From Pseudomonadota bacterium (lineage in GTDB: Bacteria; Pseudomonadota; Gammaproteobacteria; Competibacterales; Competibacteraceae): a DNA stretch of 64,000 nucleotides. The stretch lies in the NCBI GenBank assembly GCA_022709365.1, contig JAKLIY010000014.1, positions 1-64,000 of the forward strand, given 5' to 3'. Position numbers and translations under genes: made by a program. The notes beneath the pieces were generated by a model, which was not told the DNA's origin, made no database searches, and worked only from the letters and a program-made list of their open reading frames with translations. Of this stretch, positions 39,175-50,900 are shown piece by piece (the stretch's first letter is position 1; the number at the start of each line of letters is the position of its first letter).

Positions 39175-39621
39175 TTGATCGTCGATCACATTAGCCACGC
39201 CGACCGCTATACGGCGCTCGGTCCGCTATTCAAGCAAGCCTTCGATTTTCTGCGCACTACCGACCTGAAGACCCTGGAAACGGGTCGCTATCCCCTGGCG
39301 GGCGATGCGCTCTTTGCTCTGGCGCAGGTCTACCACACCAAACCCTTGAGCGAGGGGTTCTGGGAAGCCCATCGTCGCTACATCGATTTACAGTTCATCG
39401 TTCAGGGCACCGAGCGGATCGGTTACGCTCCCCTGCACCGGATGCAGTTGGCATCGCATGACGAACAGCGCGATCTGTCCGTGCTGAATGGCGAAGGCGA
39501 CCTGCTAACCCTGACCGAGGGTTGTTTCATGCTCCTGTGGCCCGAAGACGCGCATCAGCCCGGCTTGCAAACCGATCAATCCGGGCCAGTGCGCAAGATC
39601 GTGTTCAAAATCGCCATCTAA
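39175..39621 (+). CDS. YhcH/YjgK/YiaL family protein
   Basis: A 148-residue cupin-like protein (DUF386). The family signature is in HRRYIDLQFIVQGTERIGYAPL and LTEGCFMLLWPEDAHQPGL, which includes the metal-binding His and Glu residues. Members occur with sugar acid and sialic acid pathways, and some act as anomerases. It has a TTG start after GTGGGAG. As the final gene of the uronate island it probably assists conversion of uronate anomers; this is inference. Confidence 0.87.
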   Translation: MIVDHISHADRYTALGPLFKQAFDFLRTTDLKTLETGRYPLAGDALFALAQVYHTKPLSEGFWEAHRRYIDLQFIVQGTERIGYAPLHRMQLASHDEQRDLSVLNGEGDLLTLTEGCFMLLWPEDAHQPGLQTDQSGPVRKIVFKIAI

Positions 39622-39651
39622 TTTTTCACTTTACCCAATTTAATTAAAATC

Positions 39652-41697
39652 ATGCAGATATTCTATTTTATTCCAACCCGGCAGAATGTCGGCCTGACCT
39701 CCGTCACCCTGGGCGTCGTTCGCGCCCTGCAACATCAGGGCTACCGGGTGGGCTTCGCTAAACCGGTGGCGCAGGAGGATACGGCTAACGAACACTCGGT
39801 CCACTTTGCTCGCGAGATCTGTCTGATCGACACTCCTGCTCCATTATCGATTATCCAGGCCGATGACCGGCTGGCAGCGGGTCAGGAGTCGGAACTGCTG
39901 GAAGACGTGGTCAGCCTGTGTATGCGCGCCGCCGAAGACGCCGATGTGCTGGTGATCGAGGGGATGCACACCGATACCATCCATCCCTTCACGCCGCGCC
40001 TGAACGCCGAAATTGCCCGCAGCCTGAAGGCCGAGATTATCCTCGTGGTCAGCGCCAAAGGCGGCAACGCGGTCGAAGAGATCAGCCACATGGCGATGCG
40101 CATGGGTAAGGTCGGTTGTCATATCGCCGGGGCGGTGATCAACAAGGCTCCTGCGCGATTTAACGCCGAAGCCGCTCACGAGGCGCTGGGCAATGTTGCG
40201 CTCTGGGGCATCATCCCTTACGACCCGGCCCTGCTGGCGCCGCGCACACTGGATGTGGCGCGCTGCCTGAACGCCCGTGTGCTGGTCGAGGGCGAGATCG
40301 CGACCCGCCGGGTGCTGGAAACCGCGATCGCCGCCCGTTCCGCCGCCGAGATGATTCATCGTTTAACTGCCGGCGCACTGATCATGGCGGCAGGCGACCG
40401 GGACGACATCATGCTGGCCACCGCGCTGGCGGCGAGTAAGGGGGTGCAACTGGCCGGGTTGGTGCTGACGCATGGTTCGGAAATCGATCCGCGCATTCGC
40501 CGGCTGGCCTCGCACGCCTTCGAGAGCGGCCTGCCGATCCTCAGCGTGGCCAATGACAGCTTTATCACCGCCACCCAAATCGACCATCTTCCGGGCGCTG
40601 TCCCCGCTGACGACACGGTGCGCATGAACACCGTGCTGGATATGGTAGCCGAACATCTCTCAACCAATGTGCTCAACGCCAGCGTTCGGATACCCGCCTC
40701 GACCCAGATGTCGCCGCCCGCCTTCCGCTACCGGCTGATCCAGAAAGCGCGTGCCGCTAATAAGCGTATCGTGCTGCCGGAAGGCAATGAACCCCGTACC
40801 CTTCGCGCGGCGGTCATTTGTGCGGAAAAGGGTATCGCACGCTGTGTGCTGCTCGGCCAGCGCGCAGTCATCGAAGCGGTAGCCGCCGCGCAGGGCGTGG
40901 CCTTACCGCCGACATTGGAAATCATCGATCCTGAAGCGGTCTGCGACCAGTATGTGGAACCCATGATCGAACTGCGCAAGAGCAAAGGCCTCACTCCCGG
41001 TCAGGCGCGTGAACAACTGCAAGACACCGTCGTACTCGGCACGATGATGCTGGCGGTGGATGATGTTGATGGCCTCGTCTCCGGCGCTGTACATACCACG
41101 GCCAACACGGTGCGTCCGGCCCTGCAACTCATCAAGACCGAACCCGGCTCGTCAATCGTGTCTTCGGTGTTCTTCATGCTGATGCCGGACCAAGTGTTGG
41201 TTTACGGCGACTGCGCCATCAATCCCAACCCCAATGCTACGGAGTTGGCTGAGATCGCGTTGCAGAGCGCCGCCAGCGCGCAGGCGTTCGGCGTCGAACC
41301 CCGAGTCGCCATGATCAGCTATTCCACCGGCAGTTCCGGCGCTGGCGCTGACGTTGACAAGGTGCGCCAGGCGACCGCTCTGGCCAAAGCCAAGGCCCCT
41401 GAACTGCTCATCGATGGCCCGCTGCAATACGACGCCGCTTCCGTGTTCGAAGTCGGCCAACAAAAAGCGCCAGGTTCCAAAGTGGCTGGTCAAGCGACGG
41501 TGTTCGTGTTCCCCGATCTCAATACGGGCAACACCACCTACAAGGCCGTCCAGCGCAGCGCCCACGTCATCTCCATCGGCCCCATGCTGCAAGGCTTGCG
41601 CAAACCGGTGAATGACCTGTCGCGCGGCGCGCTGGTGGATGACATTGTGTTTACTATTGCCCTGACCGCCATTCAGGCCAACGCCCGCAAGGTGTGA
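39652..41697 (+). CDS. pta: Phosphate acetyltransferase
   Basis: A 681-residue long-form Pta. The N-terminal part is a P-loop-like domain (FIPTRQNVGLTSVTLGVVRA), followed by a DRTGG domain. The C-terminal catalytic part begins near FRYRLIQKARAANKRIVLPE and has SGAVHTTANTVRPALQLIKT, VYGDCAINPNPNATELAEIA and MISYSTGSSGAGADVDKVR. It converts acetyl-CoA and phosphate to acetyl phosphate. No acetate kinase gene adjoins it; the neighbours are the YhcH-type gene and a convergent reductase. It links the pyruvate made by uronate breakdown to acetate overflow or uptake. Confidence 0.95.
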   Translation: MQIFYFIPTRQNVGLTSVTLGVVRALQHQGYRVGFAKPVAQEDTANEHSVHFAREICLIDTPAPLSIIQADDRLAAGQESELLEDVVSLCMRAAEDADVLVIEGMHTDTIHPFTPRLNAEIARSLKAEIILVVSAKGGNAVEEISHMAMRMGKVGCHIAGAVINKAPARFNAEAAHEALGNVALWGIIPYDPALLAPRTLDVARCLNARVLVEGEIATRRVLETAIAARSAAEMIHRLTAGALIMAAGDRDDIMLATALAASKGVQLAGLVLTHGSEIDPRIRRLASHAFESGLPILSVANDSFITATQIDHLPGAVPADDTVRMNTVLDMVAEHLSTNVLNASVRIPASTQMSPPAFRYRLIQKARAANKRIVLPEGNEPRTLRAAVICAEKGIARCVLLGQRAVIEAVAAAQGVALPPTLEIIDPEAVCDQYVEPMIELRKSKGLTPGQAREQLQDTVVLGTMMLAVDDVDGLVSGAVHTTANTVRPALQLIKTEPGSSIVSSVFFMLMPDQVLVYGDCAINPNPNATELAEIALQSAASAQAFGVEPRVAMISYSTGSSGAGADVDKVRQATALAKAKAPELLIDGPLQYDAASVFEVGQQKAPGSKVAGQATVFVFPDLNTGNTTYKAVQRSAHVISIGPMLQGLRKPVNDLSRGALVDDIVFTIALTAIQANARKV

Positions 41698-41743
41698 GCG
41701 AGACAGCCAACGCCTGGCGCTTGAGTATGTGGAAACCTGACGC

Positions 41744-42520
41744 CTACCAGTAATTCTCCACCGCCAGGTTTCCCGGTTTGCCGCGCAAGCTGACCGTCAA
41801 CCCCCGGTCGGTGAGGATTTGCCGGGTTTCCTGCACCATGTCAGGATTGCCGCAAATCATGACCCGAGACCGCTCCCGGTCAATCGGCAACCCGACATGC
41901 GCTTCCAGTTCGCCATTCGTCAGCAGGTTCGTGATCCGGTCATTGAGCATCGACCGCTCGGCCTGGTCACGGGTCACCAGCGGCACATACTTCAGCTTGT
42001 GGGCGTACTCAGTGAACAGCTCATTTTCCTTAAACGAGTGGATAAACTCCTGGTAAGCCAGCTCATGCCGATAGCGGACGCTATGCACCAGCACGATGTT
42101 TTCGTACTTTTCCCAGGTATCAAACTCCTGAAGAATAGACAGGAACGGGGCCAGCCCCGTACCTGTGGACAGCAGCCAGAGATCCTTGCCGCATTCGAAG
42201 CGGTCGGTCGTCAGATAGCCGTAGTTCTTCTTCTCCACCAGTACCTGATCGCCTACCTTGAGTTGCGCCAGCCGTGAGGTGAATGCGCCATCGGGAACGA
42301 CGATGGAGTAGAACTCCAGAAACTCGTCATAAGGCGCTGAACAGATCGAATAAGCCCGCCACACCAACTCGCCATGATCACCCTCGACGCCCAGTCGGGC
42401 AAACTGGCCGGCGATGAAGCGATAAGACTGGCTACGGGTGGTCTTGAAGGAAAACAGATTAGGGGCCCAAGTGTAGAGTTCCGTAATCGTTTCCGCAGTG
42501 TACTTGTCGCTGGCTTTCAT
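41744..42520 (-). CDS. fpr: Ferredoxin-NADP reductase
   Basis: A 258-residue flavoprotein of the bacterial Fpr type. The FAD motif is WRAYSICSAPYDE, the NADP segment is LLSTGTGLAPFLSIL, and the C-terminal VMICGNPDMVQETRQIL and RGKPGNLAVENYW endings are typical. It moves electrons between NADPH and ferredoxin or flavodoxin. It stands alone, convergent with pta. A perfect FNR-type palindrome lies about 20 nt before its start codon, suggesting control by oxygen through an FNR/ANR regulator. Confidence 0.95.
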   Translation of the reverse strand: MKASDKYTAETITELYTWAPNLFSFKTTRSQSYRFIAGQFARLGVEGDHGELVWRAYSICSAPYDEFLEFYSIVVPDGAFTSRLAQLKVGDQVLVEKKNYGYLTTDRFECGKDLWLLSTGTGLAPFLSILQEFDTWEKYENIVLVHSVRYRHELAYQEFIHSFKENELFTEYAHKLKYVPLVTRDQAERSMLNDRITNLLTNGELEAHVGLPIDRERSRVMICGNPDMVQETRQILTDRGLTVSLRGKPGNLAVENYW

Positions 42521-42540
42521 TGCGGTCGATCCTGTTCATG

Positions 42541-42554
42541 TTGATTTAAATCAA
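42541..42554. promoter_or_regulatory. Perfect FNR/ANR box upstream of fpr
   Basis: TTGATTTAAATCAA is an exact match to the FNR consensus TTGAT-N4-ATCAA. It is 20 bp from the fpr start in an AT-rich 231-bp divergent gap shared with the SulP gene. Being so close to the fpr start it would overlap the promoter core, more consistent with repression of fpr, while distance to the SulP gene would allow activation. Direction is not decided by sequence. Confidence 0.65.
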
Positions 42555-42751
42555 TTAATTGCCAATTGGCTTGCATCAATTCCTGAGTAATTTACTAGGT
42601 TTAAAAGTGAGTTTAAGGGAAAATTGACTTATAAAAAAGGAATAAAAAATTATTTATTTATATCTAAAAATCATCTTTGATCTTCCGCTACAACGCATAG
42701 CTATGGATTCGCTATGCTTTTGACGAACTCTCCATAACCAGGCCCAATGTT

Positions 42752-44938
42752 GTGATCTCCCAGGATTTCATCCAACGAGCTGCATCGACCATAAAAATTC
42801 CGACGGCGTTGCTCACTGACCTGCGCGGCGGCCTCGTTGCGGCAGCGGTCGTGCTGCCACAGGCCACCGCTTTCGGCGTGACCGTATTCGCACCCTTTCT
42901 CGGCGCAGCTTCGGGCGCACTGGCCGGCCTGATCGGCGCCATCCTTCTGCTGTTCATCTCCGGCGTGGTCGGCGGCGCGGTCGGAGTGATCAGCGGTCCG
43001 ACGGGTCCGAGCATGGCATTGCTGACGGGTACGACCGTTATTCTCACGGCTTCCGGTTTGCCGCCCGCCACCTTGGTTCTCGCCCTCCTGGCCGTGACCC
43101 TGCTGGCCGGCTTGCTCCAGTTGCTGATCGCCCTGGCTGGCGGAGGGCGGTTGATGAAATTTATCCCCTACCCGGTCATCGCCGGTCTCGCTACTGGCAC
43201 TGGCCTGCTGCTGATGCAGTCTCAGATCAAGCCGTTGCTGGGTCTTCATCACCAGACCACCTGGAGCCAGTGGCATTGGCTGCCGGTCACCGTCACGGTC
43301 GTAGCCTTTGGCGCCGCCCGGCTGATTCCCCGGCTCCTGCCACGCATTCCCGGCCCTATTGCCGGTTTACTGGCGGGTACGGCGCTCTTCCAGTTGATCA
43401 TCTCCAGCGCCCGCCTGCCCGCCATGCCGGAACACTGGGTCGTCGGTGCGCTGCCCGCACTGTCTGAATTTCATCTCACCGCGCTTCCGCGTGAGGCCTG
43501 GTTAACTCTCCCCTGGCCAGTCATCCTTCACGCCGCCTTTGCGTTAGCGATTCTTTCCTCGCTGAATACCCTGCTGGCCTCGGTGTTGGCGGACACGACC
43601 ACCGGTTTACGGCACAACGCCCGCCGCGAGTTGTTGGCGCAGGGCGTAGGCCAAATCGCGGTCGGCTTGGCGGGCGGTCTGGCCGGTTCCGCCAGCGTAG
43701 GGGCCACCGCGACTGCCGTTCAGGCGGGTGCCCGCCGCTGGGCGGCGTTTACCGCTGGTCTGCTCCTGCTCCTGATCCTGTTGTTCTCTGGTCCTGTAGG
43801 GCAATGGCTGCCGACCAGCGCGCTGGCCGGGATCATCATCGCCTCAGCGCTCAACCTGCTGGAGACCGATATTATTGCCTGGGCGAGGCGACCAAGAACG
43901 CGCCTGGACGCTGTAGTGGCGGTACTGGTTGCCGGCGTTACCGTGGGTTATGACCTGATGGCGGCGGTGCTGGTCGGTTTGAGCATCGCCATTTTGCTGT
44001 TCATCCGCGCCCAAAGTCAGTTGCCGATCATCCATCGCCGGTTGACCGCTATCGAGCGGCCCTCGGTGCGGCAACGACCCTCGGAACAAGCCGGGCGGCT
44101 GGCCCAGCACGGCGACCGCATTGTGATGTACCAACTGCGCGGCACCCTGTTCTTTGCCAAAACCGATCAACTGTTTGAAGAAATGTTGCCCGACCTTGAC
44201 CGTTCGGCCTGGGTGATCCTGCACTTGCGCCGGGTGATGCAAATTGATTTGTCCAGCGTCCGCCTGTTACAACAAATCGCGGCGCGGCTGGAAGCCCATG
44301 GTGGAGAACTCCTGTTCTGCGAAGTCCGTCAGGATTTGGGGTTGGGCCGGGATGTCGAGCGCACGCTGCGCAAGATCAGCCTGCGCCCCGGACGGCTGAA
44401 CGTTCACACCTTTACCAGTGCTGATCAGGCCTTGGAATATGCCGAGAACGCCCTGTTGAACACGCTGGGCGTCGCCACTACGGTCCTGGAGCGGCGCATC
44501 GATCTGGCGGAAATGGATTTGTGCCGCGACATGCAGCCTCTCGAACTAGCTGAATTTGCCGCAGTGCTGCGACCGCGCGAGCTGGACAGCGGCGAACGGT
44601 TATTTGCCGCCGGCGATGGCGGTGCGGAATTGTATCTGGTGCTGCGTGGGCGGATTGATATTCGCCTGCCGGCCACCGTGGATCGCTATAAACGACTGGC
44701 GATTTACGGGCCGGGGACGGTGTTTGGCGAAATCGCCTTCCTCGATCCCGGTCCACGCGCTGCCGAAGCTGTGGCGGTCCGACCGACCGAGCTACGTGTG
44801 TTGAACCGGGCAGATTTTAACCAGTTGCGGAAAACCCACCCGGACGCGGCGATTACACTGCTGCTGGCCCTCGGTCGACTGCAAAGCCAGACATTACGGT
44901 GGAGCGCCAGGGAAATCCAGCGGCTCATTCAATGGTAG
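42752..44938 (+). CDS. SulP-family anion transporter with STAS and cyclic-nucleotide-binding domains
   Basis: A 728-residue, three-part protein. Residues about 20-420 are the SulP membrane domain, with repeated hydrophobic helices and the early TDLRGGLVAAAVVLPQATAFG segment. About 465-570 is a STAS domain (YQLRGTLFFAKTDQLFEEML, LHLRRVMQIDLSSVRLLQQI). The C-terminal 130 residues form a cNMP-binding fold (GERLFAAGDGGAELYLVLRG and FGEIAFLDPGPRAAEA). SulP proteins carry sulfate, bicarbonate or dicarboxylates. The added sensor suggests gating by a nucleotide or similar ligand. The start is GTG with only a weak ribosome site. Confidence 0.9.
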   Translation: MISQDFIQRAASTIKIPTALLTDLRGGLVAAAVVLPQATAFGVTVFAPFLGAASGALAGLIGAILLLFISGVVGGAVGVISGPTGPSMALLTGTTVILTASGLPPATLVLALLAVTLLAGLLQLLIALAGGGRLMKFIPYPVIAGLATGTGLLLMQSQIKPLLGLHHQTTWSQWHWLPVTVTVVAFGAARLIPRLLPRIPGPIAGLLAGTALFQLIISSARLPAMPEHWVVGALPALSEFHLTALPREAWLTLPWPVILHAAFALAILSSLNTLLASVLADTTTGLRHNARRELLAQGVGQIAVGLAGGLAGSASVGATATAVQAGARRWAAFTAGLLLLLILLFSGPVGQWLPTSALAGIIIASALNLLETDIIAWARRPRTRLDAVVAVLVAGVTVGYDLMAAVLVGLSIAILLFIRAQSQLPIIHRRLTAIERPSVRQRPSEQAGRLAQHGDRIVMYQLRGTLFFAKTDQLFEEMLPDLDRSAWVILHLRRVMQIDLSSVRLLQQIAARLEAHGGELLFCEVRQDLGLGRDVERTLRKISLRPGRLNVHTFTSADQALEYAENALLNTLGVATTVLERRIDLAEMDLCRDMQPLELAEFAAVLRPRELDSGERLFAAGDGGAELYLVLRGRIDIRLPATVDRYKRLAIYGPGTVFGEIAFLDPGPRAAEAVAVRPTELRVLNRADFNQLRKTHPDAAITLLLALGRLQSQTLRWSAREIQRLIQW

Positions 44939-44972
44939 GACAGGATTTTCAGCAGCGGCGGGCGACGCGGCA

Positions 44973-46385
<1,413 letters not shown>

Positions 46386-46402
46386 TCATTTTAATCCGGC
46401 TG

Positions 46403-47257
46403 TCAGCGCCTTGCCCGGAAAATCACCGCGCCCAGAATGATCGCCCCACCGACGATAGCCCATGGACTCGGCTGCTCACCCATCATCAGGAACACCCAGA
46501 CCGGATTCAGCACCGGTTCGATCATCGGGATCAAAATGCCTTCTACCGCCATGACATGGCGCAACGCCAGCGCGTACAGGATATACGGCAGACCCAGTTG
46601 CACCACGCCCAACAGGATGAGGCCGATCCAGCTCGACAGATCCGGCATGGACTGGAACATGAACGGCAGGCCAATCATGCCGGCCAGCAGATTGCCGAGC
46701 AGCAGCGAGGGCAAGGCGGAACCGTCCTTCTGTCGGCGCAGAAACAGGGTCAGCCAGGCGAAGCACAGTCCACTTAACAAGGCGATGCCATTGCCCAGAT
46801 AGCCATCCAGCGTCAGCTCATCGAGGAAAAACAACACCATGCCGCCCATCATGATCAACAGAATCAGCCAATCGCGGCGACTGACTCGTTCACCCAGAAA
46901 CCACGGGCTGAACAGAACGACGTAAACCGGCGCGGTGTATTGCAGCAAAATAGCGTTCGCGGCGGTGGTCAGCTTGTTAGCGATCACGAACAGCACGACC
47001 GTGCCAGCATAGGCCAGCGCACCGCCGATCTGTTCAAACGACCAGGTGAAGCGCAATTCATGGCGGAAAGCGATGCCGATGAGCGCCGCGCCGATCAGGC
47101 TGCGGGTTCCGGCAATCGCGACCGGATGCCAGTCCACCCATTTGATCAGCACCCCGCCCAGACTCCACAACACGGCGGTTGCTACCAGCATCCATACCGC
47201 ACGGCGGTGCAGGGCGGCGGAATCAGTCGTTTTCAAGACGGGCGGCAGCGTAGACAA
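46403..47257 (-). CDS. EamA/DMT-superfamily transporter
   Basis: A 284-residue membrane protein with two EamA repeats and about ten hydrophobic helices, the first marked by LVATAVLWSLGGVLIKWVDW and the second half by LPYILYALALRHVMAVEGIL with PMIEPVLNPVWVFLMMGEQP. Such carriers export amino acids or other metabolites. The start is TTG, placed 3 nt after the livF stop with its ribosome site inside the livF end, so it is co-transcribed with the branched-chain amino-acid uptake genes. An amino-acid role would fit but the substrate is unknown. Confidence 0.85.
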   Translation of the reverse strand: MSTLPPVLKTTDSAALHRRAVWMLVATAVLWSLGGVLIKWVDWHPVAIAGTRSLIGAALIGIAFRHELRFTWSFEQIGGALAYAGTVVLFVIANKLTTAANAILLQYTAPVYVVLFSPWFLGERVSRRDWLILLIMMGGMVLFFLDELTLDGYLGNGIALLSGLCFAWLTLFLRRQKDGSALPSLLLGNLLAGMIGLPFMFQSMPDLSSWIGLILLGVVQLGLPYILYALALRHVMAVEGILIPMIEPVLNPVWVFLMMGEQPSPWAIVGGAIILGAVIFRARR

Positions 47258-47260
47258 AAG

Positions 47261-47977
47261 CTATTTCCCGGCCCCGCCCAGATAGGCGTCGCGGACTTCG
47301 GGATTGGCCAGCAACGCTTCGGCGCGATCCTCCAGCACGATCCGCCCGACCTCCATCACATAGCCGCGATGCGCCAGCTTCAACGCGGCGCGGGCATTCT
47401 GTTCCACCAGCACGATGGTGACGCCGGCTTCGTTGATTTCCCACAGGGTCTGAAAAATCGCCTTGACCAACAGCGGCGCCAGTCCCAGGCTCGGTTCGTC
47501 CAGCAGCAAGATGCGCGGCTGGGCCATCAATGCCCGGCCAATCGCCAACATTTGCTGTTCGCCGCCGCTCAGCGTACCGGCCAGTTGTTCACGACGGTCC
47601 GCCAGCACCGGGAACAGTTCATGAATCCAGCGCAGGGTTTTAGCCATCCGGGGACGGTCGGTCTGGGTGAACGCGCCCAGATTCAGATTTTCCTGGACGG
47701 TCAACGTCCCAAAAATCCGGCGACCTTCCGGGGCCTGGGCAATACCCATCCCGACCAGTCGATGCGCGGGCGTTTTGTGAATCGGGCGACCCTCAAAGCG
47801 GATTTCGCCCCCCGCTGGACGCAGCAGGCCACTAATAGCGCTCAACGTCGTGGTTTTCCCGGCGCCGTTTGCGCCAAGCAGGGTCACGATTTCGCCCTGA
47901 CGGACGGACAGGTTGACGCCGTGCAACGCTTCAACATTGCCGTAGCGGACGTGCAGATTTTCGACTTCAAGCAACAT
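47261..47977 (-). CDS. livF: Branched-chain amino-acid ABC transporter ATPase LivF
   Basis: A 238-residue ATPase with Walker A GANGAGKTT, signature LSGGEQQMLAIGRALM, Walker B ILLLDEPSLGLAP and the switch region IVLVEQNARAALKLAHRGYV. It energises the LivHM permease with LivG. Normally livF follows livG within a few bases. Here 6.8 kb of restriction-modification genes stand between them, ending 15 nt before the livF start. Confidence 0.95.
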   Translation of the reverse strand: MLLEVENLHVRYGNVEALHGVNLSVRQGEIVTLLGANGAGKTTTLSAISGLLRPAGGEIRFEGRPIHKTPAHRLVGMGIAQAPEGRRIFGTLTVQENLNLGAFTQTDRPRMAKTLRWIHELFPVLADRREQLAGTLSGGEQQMLAIGRALMAQPRILLLDEPSLGLAPLLVKAIFQTLWEINEAGVTIVLVEQNARAALKLAHRGYVMEVGRIVLEDRAEALLANPEVRDAYLGGAGK

Positions 47978-47992
47978 CGGTGTGTTCCGGGA

Positions 47993-50900
47993 TCAGGCTA
48001 TTTTGGAAGATGCCAGCGGTTTAATTTCTTCGATCACTGTTTGCGGGTTCCTGCAAGCGTGAAACGCCCACTGCCCCAATTGTCCCCAATGGTTCACCGC
48101 GCTGACCCAGCGTTGCGCCGCCTGATGCTTGGCCCGATCTTTTTCCCGCTCTTCGCCCTTGATCTCCAGCAGCAGGGTCAGGCCGCTGGTCAACCGGACG
48201 ACGAAGTCAGGGAAATACGCATGGGTGATGCCGAGATATTCGTAGGGAATCGACAGTTCCAGATGGTCATTGCGCGCGTAGCAAGCTACCACGTTCGTGG
48301 CTTGCTCCAGCCGGAAAACCGTTGCCTGCTCCCATGAACCGGTGTCGGCGACCACTTGATTGATGTGGCTGCGGATCGTCGGTACACAGGGTCGCGTGGT
48401 TTTGAAGTTGACCTCACCGGTGTTGCCTATCGGCTTATAGCGGTTCAAACGCGGCAGCAACGGTGGTTCCCCGCCACTCGTATCGGGTTCAATGGCGGCT
48501 GTCAACCGCTCGACAATCCGGCGGACGTAGGTTTCGAGGCCCAGCTCACAGGGATGGCAACCGTTAAAATTGACCCGTTGCGTGACATAGGCATCGACGA
48601 TCCGAAACACTTGGGGAAAGAGTTGATGTCGCCCCTGCAACCGCAGCTTGGGCGTTGCGCCTTCAATTCCCTCGCTCAGGGCTGCAACGATCAGGCGCGT
48701 GATCTCGAACTGGATGGTTTGGAGATGGGTGCTGGCGTAGTACGCCTCGCGATCCTGCGTAGCGGTGGCGAAACCGCCAGCGACCGAGGGATTGCCCACC
48801 TGATAGCCGACCTGGGGCTTCACGAAGACCGCAGTGGGCGTCAAGTCCGGCGCGAGCGACAGCGGTTCTATCGCTCCAACTTTGGCGGTGACGATGTTGT
48901 TGCGCAAGGCAAACGCATAGCCCTCGACGATGGGAAAACGAATTTCGTAGTGCTGATGCGCTTCATCGGCGTGGACATGGTTCTTCGGTTGATCTTCGGG
49001 CGCAGCGGCCTGAGTCTGGCGACCCCGGAACGGAATCACCGAGAACGGAACGCCGTAGATGTCCACATATTCCTCGGTGAGCAGGCCGGTTTCCGGATCA
49101 ACGGTGTAATCCATCCGGCGCAAACCCCGGCCCACCACCTGCTCACAGAGCAACTGACTGAGGAAGGCGCGCAGGCCGAGAATTTGCGTGACGTTGTTCG
49201 CATCCCAGCCCTCGGTCAGCATCTGCACCGAAACCACGCAGCGCACCTGCTCGCCCGGCTGACCGATCTTGCCAACGGTATCAATGATCTGGCGCAACGC
49301 TTGGGCCGCTTCCTTTCTGGACGTTTTTGCATCGTCCGACTCGGCCTCGGCCAGCAACCTGGAGTCGATGCGCAGGGTGGGCCGAAAGCCCTCACGGTTC
49401 GAGAACAGTTCCGGGAACAACTGACCCGTGCCGTAGACCGTCCGGGTCCTGGGCTTCTTTTTCCTGCTGGCCGTTCCCTCCTCGTCGTCAGTGCTTTCCG
49501 CTTCGTCGTGGGCTTCAACGATTTCCATAGTCTGCTCGCCGGAAATATTCCGGTAGAACAATTCGGCAATCTGAGTATTGTCGGCCACGATGATCATGAC
49601 CGGCGGCGCCTGTTCCTGTCCGGGCTTGGCGTCCTGCAAATAGCTGGCGCGCTCCTGCCACTGGCTGGCCAGCGTGGTCAAGGCATCCTGGGCTTCGCGC
49701 CAGATTACCTCGGGTTTGGGCTTGCCGCCGGGCAGTTTTTCACCCGGCTGTAGCTGGCTGACGATGGCTTGCCACAGGCGGAAGAATTTTGGCTCCGGCT
49801 TGCCGGTGGTGTCCGACACGGGCAGGCGGGGAATCTTGACGATGCCCGACTCAATCGCATCGACCAGCCCGAAGTCGGAAACCAGCCACGGAAACGGCGA
49901 ACCCTCAATGTAGCCACTGCCGCCCAGATAAAACGGCGTGGCTGACAAATCCACGACGAATTTCACGCCGCACGAGGCCTTCAGCCGATCCAGGCCGGAT
50001 ACCCAGACCGTCGCCTCCTCACGTTCCACCTTTTCCTCGGCGGTCAGCGCGCTGGTTTCCTCGACCGGTTTGGGTCGATAGGCATGGTGCGCCTCGTCAT
50101 TCAGCACCATGATCGGCGCTCGTTCATACAACTCGCCCAACACGCGGCGGGCGAACGCATCGGGGCTTTCCTCGCCCTTGTCGACCACGAGCCAGGTTTT
50201 GCCGCCTTCGGCGTGCGGACTTTCCGGGGCAAATTTGTGCCAGTTGGTGATCAACACCCGGCCCTTGAGCAACTCGGGCATCAGTTGGGACGGCACGATG
50301 TCGAACTGGCGGTAATAATTGTCGTCCCGATCAGTGCGCAAGACTTGCAGGCGCTCGTAGATGGTCAGGTTCGGACACACTGCCAACACCGCGTTCGGAA
50401 AGCGCGCATCGCCCGGTACGCGACCGCGATTGCAAAAGGCCCAAGCGATCAGCATCGCCATCACCACCGTTTTGCCGCTGCCGGTAGCCATTTTGCAGCC
50501 GTAGCGCAGCAGGGCTAACCGTTCAGTCCCCCCTTTTGAAAAAGGGGGGTTAGGAGGGATTTGTGACTGAGGGTCGCTCAGGGTCGGGAAAACCCTCGGT
50601 TCACTTTCGGTGATGAAGGAGGGCCGGAGGCCGGCAAGCAGCGCGTGGTAATCCTGCGGCGACAGACGCGGCGCGAAGCCGGTCTTGTGTCCCGAGGCCA
50701 GAATTTCATTGAGATAGATGATGGTCTCAACGGCTTCCTGCTGGCAGAAAAACAGCCGACGCGGGCGGTCGGTACGCCCCCAGTGCGCTAACAATTGTCG
50801 GGTTACTGGCGTCGCGTTGCGGTAGTTCGAGTCCCGCCAGCGGCGCACATCCTCACGCAGCAGGTTCACCAGGGGCAAATCGTCGCGTTCTTCTTCTGCC

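Noticed and set aside
39652-41697. Pta plus a hidden acetate kinase
   Set aside because: No ackA-like sequence adjoins pta on either strand; the neighbours are a YhcH-type gene and fpr.
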